From positions 186,001-250,000 of the forward strand of contig JAYRJU010000004.1 in assembly GCA_041906145.1 (NCBI GenBank): 64,000 bases of DNA, read 5' to 3'. Origin of the DNA: SHVO01 sp041906145 (GTDB taxonomy: Bacteria > Pseudomonadota > Alphaproteobacteria > Rhodospirillales > Rhodospirillaceae). The notes beneath the pieces are model-generated. The model was given only the letters and a program-made list of their open reading frames with translations. It was not told the DNA's origin and did no database searches. Position 1 is the first letter of the stretch. Every line of letters begins with the position of its first letter. This document shows positions 43,059-51,450 of the stretch, piece after piece. Both the position numbers and the translations under genes were made by a program.

Positions 43059-43286
43059 GATAGTCCCCAGTAACGAGAAAAATGCGACACACTCTAAGCG
43101 TGCCGATCACGGCTGAGTGCTACAAAAAAATGACTACTCACAATTTGCGGCTTTCCTGCAACAGGTGAACGTCGTCGTATTTCCGTAACGAAGCTGAAAA
43201 CAGGGCGTCATCATTCGCCTGATATGCCCCGCGCATGCCGACACAGCCTTCCGTCGGCAGGGGCTATCTATTTACAGGAGAACTTG
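43059..43286. promoter_or_regulatory. Divergent promoter region of phytase and TonB receptor
   Basis: 228 bases between divergent starts, with an AT-rich portion at 43110-43190. It must contain both promoters. A phosphate-regulator (Pho box-like) repeat is plausible from the function but I see no clean match. Confidence 0.5.
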
Positions 43287-46031
43287 ATGCTTAAGAGCCG
43301 TCACCGGGCGCAGTTGCGCGCGCGCAGCATGATCATGCTTACCACCGTAAGCGCTGCCGCTATGATGGTCAGCAACATTGCGTCCGCCGCAGAACAGCAG
43401 CTCGCGGCCGCCGATCAGCTTGCCGACGCAACCCAGCTCGAAGAGATCGTGATCACTGGCCGTCCATTGGCCGATAGCCAGGCTCAGGCGCTCCTTATTC
43501 AGCGTGAATCCCCGTCGCTCGTCAGTGTTCTGTCCGCCGATGCGGTGGGCAATCTTCCTGACCAGAACGTCGCGTTCGCCATCGGCCGTCTGCCGGGTGT
43601 CGCGATCGAACGCGATCAAGGACAGGCGCGCTATGTGAACTTGCGCGGCGCACCGGTGTATTGGACAACACTATCGTTCGACGGCCTCAGCGTGGTCAGC
43701 CCGCAAGGCCGTGACTCGCGCTTCGACAACATCCCGTCGGCCATCGCGAGCCAGATCACCGTCGAAAAGGCCATCCTGCCTTCGATGCCGGGCGGCACAG
43801 TGGCTGGTAACGTCGATATCCGCACGCGCCGCGCGTTCGATTACGACGGCCAGAAGATCACCGGTAAGCTTGCGGCGGGCTATGTGAAGCTCGGCGGCGG
43901 CATGGAGTACGACAGCTCCCTGGTTTATTCGAACACCTTCTCAGACAACTTCGGCATCGTCGCTCAAGGCTCGTTCTATAGCCGCGAGATGGCGACCGAT
44001 AACTGGGAAACCGATCCGTATCTCAGCAATAGGTTCGAACCGGGCGAGCGTTACGCCCGCGAGCACGAAAACAAGCACTACCGTTTGACCCGCCAGAACA
44101 TCTCGGGTTCGACCCGCATGGATTATCGCTGGGACGAGAACAACGGCATCTTCGCGAGCACGATCTACACGCTCTATCACGACGACGAGCTGCGCGATAA
44201 CTTCATCGTCCGTCTCGATCAGGGAACGGATGCCGCTGGGAACAGCTACACCAGCCAAGCTTATATCACGCCCAACAACCCGAAGCAGGGCACGGTTTAC
44301 GGGGCACGCATCAACGCCCGTATCGATTACCGCGATACGAAGGAAAAGATGTCTACCAGCACGCTGGGCGGCGAACATATGTTCGGCGACTGGGCTGCGT
44401 CGTGGCGTTACAACTACACTTGGACCTTCGACGGTCGCGATACGCCGGTGACCGCCGCTTTCCAGAGCCCGAGTGCCTTCAACCTGCGCCCGACCATTGA
44501 CTACGATCTGCGTGACACTGCGAAGAATTTCATCACGTTCTTCCAGACAGGCGGCGTGACGACGGCTCGCACCAGAGGCGCTCAGGTCACCAACATCGAA
44601 GACTTCCAATTCCCGGCGACCAGCGCCGGCGACCTGTGGGGCGGCGATGTGACCATCGCCCACACCGCAAAACTGGATCTCGACCGTACCGTTGATTTTG
44701 GCGGGCATGAAACCAAGATCGAGTTTGGTGGTCTCTATACAACTCGCATCAAGAAATCCCGCGAAACCGCGCACAGCCAGACCGCGTTTGCCACCGCACC
44801 GACCTGGTCGACCTTCGTCAACGGCAACACCATCGGTTATCTTGGCACGCAAGATCTCAAGTATACGTTCCGTTACACCGATAAGGATTTCACGACAAAC
44901 TACGTCAAGAACCTCGTCGCCGCAGGTACGGCGCCCAAGACGGACACAAGCCCCAACTTCTACAAAGTCGGCGAAGACATCCTTGCCGGCTACTTAATGG
45001 GCACTACTTATTTCGATTGGGGTAACGTGGTGTACGGCGCGCGCGTCGAGCACATTAAGAATGACGGCCGCGCTTATGTCACCTTTCCCGCCGTTGGCAC
45101 GACGCCGGCGGAAACCCGCTTGGTGGATGTGGGCGCTTCGGTCACGCTCTTTTATCCCAGCTTACACGTGAATTGGGACATCGAGCGCGATCTGAAAGCC
45201 CGCGTCAGCTTCACCTCGTCGGCCTCGCGTCCGGACTTCGACGATCTGCGCCCGAACTTCACCATCAGCGATGCCAACCAGTCGATCTCGGGCGGCAATC
45301 CGACCGCGAAACCTGAAAAGCAGATGGGTGTTGACGCATACCTCGAGTGGTACATTAGCCAAACCAGCTACTTCTCGGCCGGCGTGTTTTATAAGGACAT
45401 CAAGAAAGCCCTCGTGCAGACCAGCCGCGTTTTCGGTTTGGATACCCTCGACACGCCGACGCTCGATCGCTCGGGTTACGCATACACCTCGGTCGGCAAC
45501 GCGGGCGACGGCAATCTAAAAGGCGTCGAAATTGCCTTCACCGGCAATATCGAAGACCTGGTCGAAGGCTATAACGGTCCGGAATGGCTCGGCGGTTTCG
45601 GTACGAATCTCTCTTTCACCGCCACGGATTCGAAGATCAAGCTCGCCGCTCTCCCGGGTGTCGCCGCGCGCACCATCCCGCTGCTCGGTTCGTCTGATTT
45701 TGTCTACAACGTGCAGCTCACATACGAAAAGTACGATCTATCGGTGCGTCTCGCGTACCAATGGCGCTCGCCGTGGGGCCAGTCGGTCGGTGCTTACCGC
45801 ACGATCAACGGCGCGCTGTACCCGGTTGACAACGGCGACATCTACTGGGATTCCGATGAAGAAATGGATCTCTCGGTGCGCTACCAGGTCACCAGCAACA
45901 TCGAAGCTTATTTCGATGCCGTGAACCTCTTGAACCAGGGTGCCCGCCGTTACGGCGACAGCGATCTGTACCCGATCGAATACGAGAAGTTCGGCCAGCG
46001 CTTCATCGGTGGCGTGCGCTTTAACTTCTAA
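43287..46031 (+). CDS. TonB-dependent receptor paired with phytase
   Basis: A 914-residue receptor from ATG 43287 (CAGGAG upstream). Signal peptide with the n-region MLKSRHRAQLRARSMIML and cleavage near IASAAEQQ; TonB-box/plug start LEEIVITGRPLADSQ, plug motifs NLPDQNVAFAIGRLPGV and YVNLRGAP, and a C-terminal barrel ending GGVRFNF. It is probably the uptake channel for phytate or its breakdown products, inferred from the divergent phytase gene. A rho-independent terminator follows 18 bases later. Confidence 0.94.
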   Translation: MLKSRHRAQLRARSMIMLTTVSAAAMMVSNIASAAEQQLAAADQLADATQLEEIVITGRPLADSQAQALLIQRESPSLVSVLSADAVGNLPDQNVAFAIGRLPGVAIERDQGQARYVNLRGAPVYWTTLSFDGLSVVSPQGRDSRFDNIPSAIASQITVEKAILPSMPGGTVAGNVDIRTRRAFDYDGQKITGKLAAGYVKLGGGMEYDSSLVYSNTFSDNFGIVAQGSFYSREMATDNWETDPYLSNRFEPGERYAREHENKHYRLTRQNISGSTRMDYRWDENNGIFASTIYTLYHDDELRDNFIVRLDQGTDAAGNSYTSQAYITPNNPKQGTVYGARINARIDYRDTKEKMSTSTLGGEHMFGDWAASWRYNYTWTFDGRDTPVTAAFQSPSAFNLRPTIDYDLRDTAKNFITFFQTGGVTTARTRGAQVTNIEDFQFPATSAGDLWGGDVTIAHTAKLDLDRTVDFGGHETKIEFGGLYTTRIKKSRETAHSQTAFATAPTWSTFVNGNTIGYLGTQDLKYTFRYTDKDFTTNYVKNLVAAGTAPKTDTSPNFYKVGEDILAGYLMGTTYFDWGNVVYGARVEHIKNDGRAYVTFPAVGTTPAETRLVDVGASVTLFYPSLHVNWDIERDLKARVSFTSSASRPDFDDLRPNFTISDANQSISGGNPTAKPEKQMGVDAYLEWYISQTSYFSAGVFYKDIKKALVQTSRVFGLDTLDTPTLDRSGYAYTSVGNAGDGNLKGVEIAFTGNIEDLVEGYNGPEWLGGFGTNLSFTATDSKIKLAALPGVAARTIPLLGSSDFVYNVQLTYEKYDLSVRLAYQWRSPWGQSVGAYRTINGALYPVDNGDIYWDSDEEMDLSVRYQVTSNIEAYFDAVNLLNQGARRYGDSDLYPIEYEKFGQRFIGGVRFNF

Positions 46032-46048
46032 TAAAAATCTGTCTCTCC

Positions 46049-46087
46049 ACGGCGCGCGCCACCAAGTGACGCGCGCCGTTTTTTTTT
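46049..46087 (+). terminator. Rho-independent terminator after TonB receptor
   Basis: A nine-to-ten-base perfect stem ACGGCGCGCG/CGCGCGCCGT closes an 11-base loop and is followed by eight or more T. Confidence 0.92.
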
Positions 46088-46137
46088 GCGGATACGGCGC
46101 TGGCCTTTCACGCGCGCGCGCCCTACGTTTCAGGGAC

Positions 46138-46917
46138 ATGTGCGCCATTAAAGTCACTATCCTCGGGTGCGGGTCCGCCCCCGGCGTTCCGGCGATCTCG
46201 TCGGGCTGGGGCGACTGCGATCCGACCAACCCGCGCAATCGGCGCCGGCGCGCGTCGATTTTGGTGGAGGAGGGGACTACACGCCTTCTCGTCGATACCT
46301 CGCCAGATTTGCGCCAGCAGCTTTTGGATGCCGAAACACGCACATTCGATGCCGTGCTCTTTACTCATGGGCATGCGGATCATATCCACGGGATCGATGA
46401 ACTGCGTGAAGTGAACCGGATCACCGAGAAGCCGCTGGCGGCGTATGGCGTCCGCGAAACCCTCGAAATCATTGAAGCCCGATTTGGTTACGTCTTTAAG
46501 GGCATCCCGCCGGGCGCCTCGATATTCCGGCCGTGGCTGGAGCCAAACGCGATCGAACCTGGAACGCCGTTTCAAGTTGGCCGAATGTCTGTTCTGCCGT
46601 TCCTTCAAGATCACGGGCACAGCGCTACGGTCGGCTACCGGTTTGGCGACGTCGTCTATTCGACAGATATCCTCGAACTGCCCGGAGCCGCCCGGGAGGC
46701 TGTCCGCGGGGCCAAGCTTTGGATTGTGGGCGCCTTTGGGTTGGCGCCGCACCCGACCCATGCCCATGTCGCCAAAGTCCTGGACTGGATTACGGAGCTG
46801 AAGCCCGAACAAGCCATCATTACCCACATGAGTAACGCGATCGACTATGAGACCTTGAAAACTGGGCTGCCCAACCATGTCGTGCCGGCCCATGACGGAA
46901 TGACGATCAATATCTGA
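46138..46917 (+). CDS. MBL-fold metallo-hydrolase, PhnP-like
   Basis: A 259-residue metallo-beta-lactamase-fold enzyme from ATG 46138. Metal motif THGHADHIHG, further ligands in FLQDHGHSATVG and YSTDI, and HMSNAIDYE near the end. It is closest to the PhnP/phosphoribosyl cyclic phosphodiesterase branch. In many alphaproteobacteria this gene directly follows tatD; here the phytase and TonB receptor lie between. Upstream in-frame codons that reach into the receptor gene are not part of it. Confidence 0.92.
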   Translation: MCAIKVTILGCGSAPGVPAISSGWGDCDPTNPRNRRRRASILVEEGTTRLLVDTSPDLRQQLLDAETRTFDAVLFTHGHADHIHGIDELREVNRITEKPLAAYGVRETLEIIEARFGYVFKGIPPGASIFRPWLEPNAIEPGTPFQVGRMSVLPFLQDHGHSATVGYRFGDVVYSTDILELPGAAREAVRGAKLWIVGAFGLAPHPTHAHVAKVLDWITELKPEQAIITHMSNAIDYETLKTGLPNHVVPAHDGMTINI

Positions 46918-47110
46918 GACTGGGCTGCTGAATCGATAGAGTCGGTTGGCGGCTTGTCTCGAAGACAACCCCGAATCTCCCACGCTTGGTCTGGCTGCGC
47001 GGGTGCCATTCGAAACAACCACCGTCGGGCGATACTGGGGAGCGTCAAGTTAAAGGCGCGGCATGAGGATGCATAACTCATTGAAAATATGACGGTTTTA
47101 ATCAGCTCGA

Positions 47111-47138
47111 CTTTATCATAATATACATTATGCGACAA
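47111..47138 (+). other. dif-like XerCD recombination site (left)
   Basis: CTTTATCATAA, central TATACA, then TTATGCGACAA. Compared with the reverse complement of the E. coli dif sequence, the XerD-side arm matches at 9 of 11 positions, the central six bases match exactly and the XerC-side arm at 7 of 11. This is the expected form of the chromosome dimer resolution site near the replication terminus. The right-hand 17 bases recur at 51461. Confidence 0.8.
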
Positions 47139-47177
47139 TTGGCGTCATTCTGTTCCTACGCCGTTCGCATCGTCGGT

Positions 47178-47345
47178 TCAGTCCCTTTTACTCTTAGGCG
47201 TAATTTGCGCGGCCAACCGTTCCCATCCCTCGGCAATAGTCAGGAGCTGGTTACGGCGCTCTAATTTCGGCTCCGCTGCCGCCATACGGCGTGCGTCCTT
47301 AGCGCGCGCTAAATACTCAGTCTTTTTGACGTTGCGTGTCGGCAT
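47178..47345 (-). CDS. Small conserved-type protein next to left dif-like site
   Basis: A 55-residue basic helical protein starting MPTRNVKKTEYLARAKDARRMA and ending TPKSKRD. Its arrangement (YLxxAxxxRRxA, then LLTIAEGWERLAAQ) recurs in the 75-residue protein beside the right dif-like site. It resembles small alphaproteobacterial proteins of the 'YLEHAELCR...LALEWExLA' kind, of unknown function. It is the only minus-strand gene of the element and faces the dif site. A longer frame extends upstream into the HTH gene and is rejected. Confidence 0.55.
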   Translation of the reverse strand: MPTRNVKKTEYLARAKDARRMAAAEPKLERRNQLLTIAEGWERLAAQITPKSKRD

Positions 47346-47423
47346 CCGGCTACCCACCGGTAGGCCGAAACGTTCGCCGTGGAACTTTGTTCCAAACAAT
47401 TCCCGTTTTGGTTGGGGGTCGCC

Positions 47424-47999
47424 ATGAGCGGCAGCTTCCCCAATCCGTACGGGCCGACCTGCAAGGTCACTCTGGACCTTCCGTGGGACGTTGCGGAACT
47501 TCTGGTCAAACATGGCCCTGGGCTCCTGAATGTCATAGGCGCAGCCGTCAAAGCCAGGAAGGCCGAGACCCATCACCACAAGGAAGTCGGCGCATTCCTC
47601 GACAAGCAGTGCGAGGACAACAAGGCCGAATGGGCAGCGCTGGCCCTCCATTGCGAAGCCGAGATCGCCAGGCGGTCGAACGGCCCCGGTCAACGGTCCT
47701 CGGTGGTCAAACAGCTCGCGGCCGAACTGAAGGTCACGGCCTCGTTCATAAACTCCATCTGCCGGGTCTTTAAGGCCGAGTCCCGCCAGAACGGTATCGA
47801 GCAACGCAAAGCGCAAATCATCCGCCTGTACTTCAAGGGCTGGTCAAACGCCGCCATAGCCCGCGAGGTCAAGCTCGCCCCTGAAACTGTCTCGCGGCTG
47901 CTCGCGAGCGAAAAGGATCTGCTCAAGACACTTCGGGCCTCGACGCCGGACTATGACCGACTGAAAGCAGCGGCCACTGCTGCCGGCGGTGCGCGATGA
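47424..47999 (+). CDS. Helix-turn-helix DNA-binding protein of the element
   Basis: A 191-residue cytoplasmic protein from ATG 47424. The N-terminal part is basic/helical; the C-terminal part contains a helix-turn-helix reading QIIRLYFKGWSNAAIAREV followed by KLAPETVSRLLAS, similar to the DNA-binding helices of transposases and sigma region 4. It could be a repressor, a replication accessory factor or a recombination-activating factor. Its stop overlaps the Rep start (ATGA), so the two are translated together. No closer family is recognised. Confidence 0.68.
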   Translation: MSGSFPNPYGPTCKVTLDLPWDVAELLVKHGPGLLNVIGAAVKARKAETHHHKEVGAFLDKQCEDNKAEWAALALHCEAEIARRSNGPGQRSSVVKQLAAELKVTASFINSICRVFKAESRQNGIEQRKAQIIRLYFKGWSNAAIAREVKLAPETVSRLLASEKDLLKTLRASTPDYDRLKAAATAAGGAR

Positions 48000-48988
48000 A
48001 CAACCAGCGCACTCCAACTGAAAAGCCGGTCCCGGCGTCTGAGGGACGCCTAGCAGACCTTCCTGTTTCTTCATTGCCGAGCAAAAGGCAGCGGACTGGG
48101 ACCTCGCGGGAAAGGATCGGCGCTGGTGTCGAAACCAGAGAAGGCGGGCGACCGGCGGCTGAGGGCGGGAGCGCGCCGGAGGCGCGCCCCGCCCCGGCCC
48201 CGGCGCCCTCTTCTTCTAGACTTGATACGGGGACGAATTGCGACCGCGAGAATCCTGAGCCACGCGATGAGGCCTATCGGGTCGTGATTCGAGACTACGG
48301 CGATGGGCTGGTTGAAGCTGGCGTGACTGTGCGAGTTCCGCCGCGGAAGCGCCGCCGACCAGAACCGCAGCATCAAAAGAACTCGGAGCAAATCGAAGAC
48401 AACGAACAGCGCGCGATACGGCGCGCACGCACGGCCATTCGCCAGACAATCATGGCTGCAAAGCTTGATCACATGCTGACTTTAACCTATCGCGAAAACC
48501 AGGCTTGTCCCCGCAAGGCCTGGCGCGACACCACCCGTTTTCTACGATTGGTCAAGAAGCGCACCGGTAAACCGTTCGCTTTCATTGCCGTACTGGAGCG
48601 TCAGAAGCGCGGAGCGATTCATGTGCACATGGCTGTGCATGGCTTTCAGGACGTTCGGTTGTTGAGAGTACTTTGGCATGAGGTAATTGGCGGGCCGGAA
48701 AAAGGCAACGTAGATGTGCAGTTCTTCCGACAGAACCTCCCTACCCTCGCCCGATATCTCTGCAAATACATCACGAAAGATATCGACACTGCGCATAGCG
48801 CAGGGGATCACCGCTACAAGAGATCGAGAGGCATTGTGGTACCGAAGGTCGTCGCCCTCTTTCCCTTCAACGTCGCCGTGGACCACGAACTAATTAAGCT
48901 TTTTGATCGCCATAAGGCTGTCCTTAAATCGCACATTAACCGGCTGGTGCAGGAAGGGCCAAAATGGCTCTGGGCATGCTCATGGTAG
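47996..48988 (+). CDS. HUH rolling-circle replication initiator
   Basis: A 330-residue protein. Residues 1-75 are low-complexity, rich in Pro, Ala and Arg. The catalytic part carries motif 1 LTLTY at 161-165, HUH motif HVH at 209-211 in AIHVHMAVHG, and motif 3 YLCKYITK with tyrosines 254 and 258 and lysines 257 and 261. These are the hallmarks of relaxase-like endonucleases that nick an origin and start rolling-circle replication in ssDNA phages, plasmids and related elements. The nick site is not identified. Translationally coupled to the HTH protein. Confidence 0.86.
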   Translation: MNNQRTPTEKPVPASEGRLADLPVSSLPSKRQRTGTSRERIGAGVETREGGRPAAEGGSAPEARPAPAPAPSSSRLDTGTNCDRENPEPRDEAYRVVIRDYGDGLVEAGVTVRVPPRKRRRPEPQHQKNSEQIEDNEQRAIRRARTAIRQTIMAAKLDHMLTLTYRENQACPRKAWRDTTRFLRLVKKRTGKPFAFIAVLERQKRGAIHVHMAVHGFQDVRLLRVLWHEVIGGPEKGNVDVQFFRQNLPTLARYLCKYITKDIDTAHSAGDHRYKRSRGIVVPKVVALFPFNVAVDHELIKLFDRHKAVLKSHINRLVQEGPKWLWACSW

Positions 48989-49047
48989 GATGTGGCGTTC
49001 GCCGAGCGCTGCTAGTAAAGTAGTATCAATTGACGAAGGAGCACAGA

Positions 49048-49320
49048 ATGCCAAAAGAAGAAATTCGCATTATTCCGCCGGATCAAATGGCAACAGCGTT
49101 TGACGCGGATGCGCCCACCATCTTCTGCGATGGTTTTTGGGGCGTGACCTCTGCGGAGGGCGTCACGAAGATAAATCTCTACGAGATCAAATATACCTAC
49201 GATGGGACGGACCCAAAAAAACACATCGTTGCACGGCTAGCAATTTCCACTGAGGCCTTTTTTAAAGTCGTGGAAGCATTGAACGGGATTAAAACCCAAA
49301 TGGAAAACTCGCGGAAGTAA
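49048..49320 (+). CDS. Small element protein, DUF3467-like
   Basis: A 90-residue soluble protein from ATG 49048 with AAGGAG seven to eight bases upstream. The pattern IFCDGFWGVTSAEGVTKINLYEI, then VARLAISTEAFFKVVEAL, recalls the DUF3467 layout of a beta sheet and a helix, but this is a weak resemblance. No signal peptide or membrane segment. It lies between rep and the membrane protein, all on the same strand. Confidence 0.55.
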   Translation: MPKEEIRIIPPDQMATAFDADAPTIFCDGFWGVTSAEGVTKINLYEIKYTYDGTDPKKHIVARLAISTEAFFKVVEALNGIKTQMENSRK

Positions 49321-49332
49321 CGCGGGGCACCA

Positions 49333-49710
49333 ATGGCCAGAAACGCGCGCAGGGGCGGATCGCAGGGGGGGGTGGGCGTGCAGTTCAATAATGGCGCGGG
49401 CGTCGGCTCTCCTCCCACTTCTACTGTTGATATTTCGACGTTCCTTATGTGGATCGGCGGAGGCCTGGCTGCTTTGGTGATCCTGATCGGAGGCTATACA
49501 ATCGACCGCCTATACAACCAAGTAGACGGTTTGGACGACCGACTCCGCGCCATCGAAAAGGAGGGAGTGCGCCTCGAAAAGATTCCCGAGCGAGTGAATC
49601 AACTGTCAAATGACCTCGAACACCGCGCAAAAGCACTGGAGGAACAGTTGGAAGTCATCCGCCAGCAAATTCACTCCGCGCCAGCTTCTAGGCCTTCAAA
49701 AAAACAGTAG
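49333..49710 (+). CDS. Single-span membrane protein with coiled coil
   Basis: A 125-residue protein: a basic, glycine-rich N-terminus, one strong membrane segment (FLMWIGGGLAALVILIGGY), then a heptad-rich helix from about residue 62 to 115 (LDDRLRAIEKEGVRLEKI... HRAKALEEQLEVIRQQ). No signal sequence cleavage is evident. The layout suits a phage or plasmid inner-membrane anchor, but no coat-protein family is recognised. Its stop codon TAG overlaps the first of two operator-like palindromes. Confidence 0.6.
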   Translation: MARNARRGGSQGGVGVQFNNGAGVGSPPTSTVDISTFLMWIGGGLAALVILIGGYTIDRLYNQVDGLDDRLRAIEKEGVRLEKIPERVNQLSNDLEHRAKALEEQLEVIRQQIHSAPASRPSKKQ

Positions 49711-49750
49711 ATTATAACAATCTACAAAAATGTAGATTTACACCATCTAC
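49707..49750. promoter_or_regulatory. Two tandem 19-bp palindromic operators
   Basis: GTAGATTATAACAATCTAC at 49707-49725 and GTAGATTTACACCATCTAC at 49732-49750. Each has six or seven base arms GTAGAT/ATCTAC around a seven-base spacer, with centres 25 bases apart and a six-base gap between them. Their position just upstream of the gene at 49782 strongly suggests a repressor or activator binding site, perhaps for one of the element's HTH proteins. Confidence 0.72.
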
Positions 49751-49781
49751 TTTGCTAATACGGTCTCATAAGGAGATCGTA

Positions 49782-50177
49782 ATGGCCAATCGACTCAGCA
49801 ACGACGAATTGAACGCAGCCATCCACGAGGCGGTGAAAGAGTTTGGCGGCTACGCGCCGACGATGGGCTCAGCTATTGGTGCGCTGTTCATAGGTAAGAC
49901 GATGGGATGGAAGGTACTACTTCTCGTCCACAATCGCTCTACCATTAACAAATACGAAAAGTTGCTGAAGATTGATTTTCGAGCACAGATGGACGACAGC
50001 ACTGAGTGGTCGCGAAAGAGTTACGCGTATGCTCTAGCCGAAAAAACAAAAGCATTTTGGAAACTCGTGCGCGGCGAAATTTCGCACGAAAAGCGCACGG
50101 AATTTGCGAAGCGCAACGTCTCTGACGCTACCGCGCTCAAAACTCAGGGCGCATCATACGTCTCGGAAGACGAATGA
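49782..50177 (+). CDS. Hypothetical element protein downstream of operators
   Basis: A 131-residue soluble protein from ATG 49782 (AAGGAG six bases upstream). It opens MANRLSNDELNAAIHEAVKEF, with a hydrophobic stretch IGALFIGKTMGWKVLLLVHN near residues 35-55, then a lysine-rich helical C-terminus. I do not recognise a family. It lies directly behind two operator-like palindromes, so it is likely the regulated product of the element. Confidence 0.55.
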   Translation: MANRLSNDELNAAIHEAVKEFGGYAPTMGSAIGALFIGKTMGWKVLLLVHNRSTINKYEKLLKIDFRAQMDDSTEWSRKSYAYALAEKTKAFWKLVRGEISHEKRTEFAKRNVSDATALKTQGASYVSEDE

Positions 50178-50242
50178 TGATCGTAGTAAAAATTCTCCTA
50201 AGCGGACTGCTCTCGCAATCAACGAAGTGAGGAGTGCAAGCG

Positions 50243-50656
50243 ATGTCGGCAACAGCACGAAGCGGCGAAATATTGCATTTTGTGTCGGTGACCCTCCAAG
50301 GCTCCGCAACAGAATGGAGCCAATCTGAAGAACGTTGGCTTACCGAAGAGGGTGAAGACTTCCAGTTAATACAAGAGTCAAATGTCCCAACCACACAGGT
50401 GGTGGATAGGATTTCCCCGGCACTAGAAAGGGCGCTGAGTCGAAGAAACGGCGGTGTTATCGATATCACAATCGAACCCATGGCAGACCCGCCCAAGGAT
50501 TGCGATTGGCCTGAAATGGAAAAAGTCATTCAGGATCAGCCGCACGTCATTGAGACTGTGAAGATGATGTTGGGTGCGCGAATTTCCATGTTGTGGGGTG
50601 GGAAGCTCCATTGGAGTATCGGCGATGTCGAGGACGGATACGTGTTCCGGCCCTAA
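50243..50656 (+). CDS. Hypothetical element protein
   Basis: A 137-residue acidic soluble protein from ATG 50243, with GGAG eight bases upstream; GTG 50234 is an alternative. Features: HFVSVTLQGSATEWSQSEERW near the N-terminus, and MLWGGKLHWSIGD near the end. No motif I can assign. It ends just before a perfect hairpin. Confidence 0.5.
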   Translation: MSATARSGEILHFVSVTLQGSATEWSQSEERWLTEEGEDFQLIQESNVPTTQVVDRISPALERALSRRNGGVIDITIEPMADPPKDCDWPEMEKVIQDQPHVIETVKMMLGARISMLWGGKLHWSIGDVEDGYVFRP

Positions 50657-50662
50657 GAATAA

Positions 50663-50690
50663 ACGGCTCAGGTCGCGAAACCTGAGCCGT
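50663..50690 (+). other. Perfect 11-base hairpin after the element gene
   Basis: ACGGCTCAGGT at 50663-50673 pairs exactly with 50680-50690 around a six-base loop CGCGAA. Only CTGCATTCG follows, with no T run, so it may be a terminator of unusual form, an mRNA end stabiliser, or a replication or packaging structure of an ssDNA element. Confidence 0.6.
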
Positions 50691-50754
50691 CTGCATTCGT
50701 AGAAACCGTGGGGCCGTTGGCGCGGCCCTGCACAAAGCACCCGGAGGTGCGTTC

Positions 50755-51417
50755 ATGCGATCGCCTACAGGCGGGGAAGATAAGGACACAGACCCGCCAC
50801 GTCCATACGGCATTAGCCCCGAGATATGGGAGAGGATGCTTGTCACTTTCGGTCAAATAGCTGGCAAGGCTGCGGTGCCCGTCTGGATTCAGGGCACCAC
50901 GACCCTGCCCCTTGGTCCAGGCGGACGAATCTTCGTTTATGCGGACAACGGTGATGACGGCTCCCTTCCCTGGGTTCAAGCGATTGCCGATGAGGTCGTG
51001 AAACGTCTGTCGCGGTTTCAGGACAACGCACTTCCCGAGCCGGAGCCAATCAGCCTCCGCGAAATGGAAGACAGCCCCGCCACGAAGAAGGTGAAGCGGG
51101 AAAACCGGATTCTTGGACTCCGATGGTCCTCAGCGATCCGACGCTTCAAGCGCGCGGGAATCGACAGAGCCGCCGCGCTTCAGGGCCTTGCTGCCTCCTA
51201 TTCGCGTCCGGCGTCGGTCATCGCAATTTTGGTTAAGCATGCCTGTAACGCGCGATGGAAACGCGTTGAACGTATGCGGTCCACCCTTGTGCCGATTTGG
51301 GAGGCACGGGGCGCGGGCGTCTTTGACATCGCCCGTAAGCTGAACGTTACGCCGAACTACGCTCGCCGCCTTCGGGCGGAAATTCACTGGAAAATTGAAA
51401 CTGCAAAGGAGGCATAA
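50755..51417 (+). CDS. Hypothetical DNA-binding protein of the element
   Basis: A 220-residue protein from ATG 50755 with GGAGGT upstream. The middle is basic (KKVKRENRILGLRWSSAIRRF), the C-terminus holds a helix-turn-helix-like segment VFDIARKLNVTPNYARRLRAE and another candidate near residues 150-165. It lies closest to the right dif-like site, at its end. It could be a regulator of the tandem operators or a Xer-activation factor like XafT of TLC-type satellite phages; neither is shown by sequence. Confidence 0.58.
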   Translation: MRSPTGGEDKDTDPPRPYGISPEIWERMLVTFGQIAGKAAVPVWIQGTTTLPLGPGGRIFVYADNGDDGSLPWVQAIADEVVKRLSRFQDNALPEPEPISLREMEDSPATKKVKRENRILGLRWSSAIRRFKRAGIDRAAALQGLAASYSRPASVIAILVKHACNARWKRVERMRSTLVPIWEARGAGVFDIARKLNVTPNYARRLRAEIHWKIETAKEA

Positions 51418-51450
51418 CCTTGGAATCCCTGACTCTTCAGGGACCCAAAC

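Noticed and set aside
45940..46137. Extension of the MBL frame into the TonB receptor
   Set aside because: Lies inside receptor coding sequence and across a terminator.
46950..47060. tRNA-like TTCGAA near 46999 and short inverted repeat TTGTCT/AGACAA
   Set aside because: No acceptor stem or anticodon loop fits on either strand; the repeat has a three-base loop only.
47140..51450. Zot-like assembly ATPase or filamentous coat genes
   Set aside because: No P-loop in any element gene and no coat-length signal-peptide protein; the element may be a satellite.
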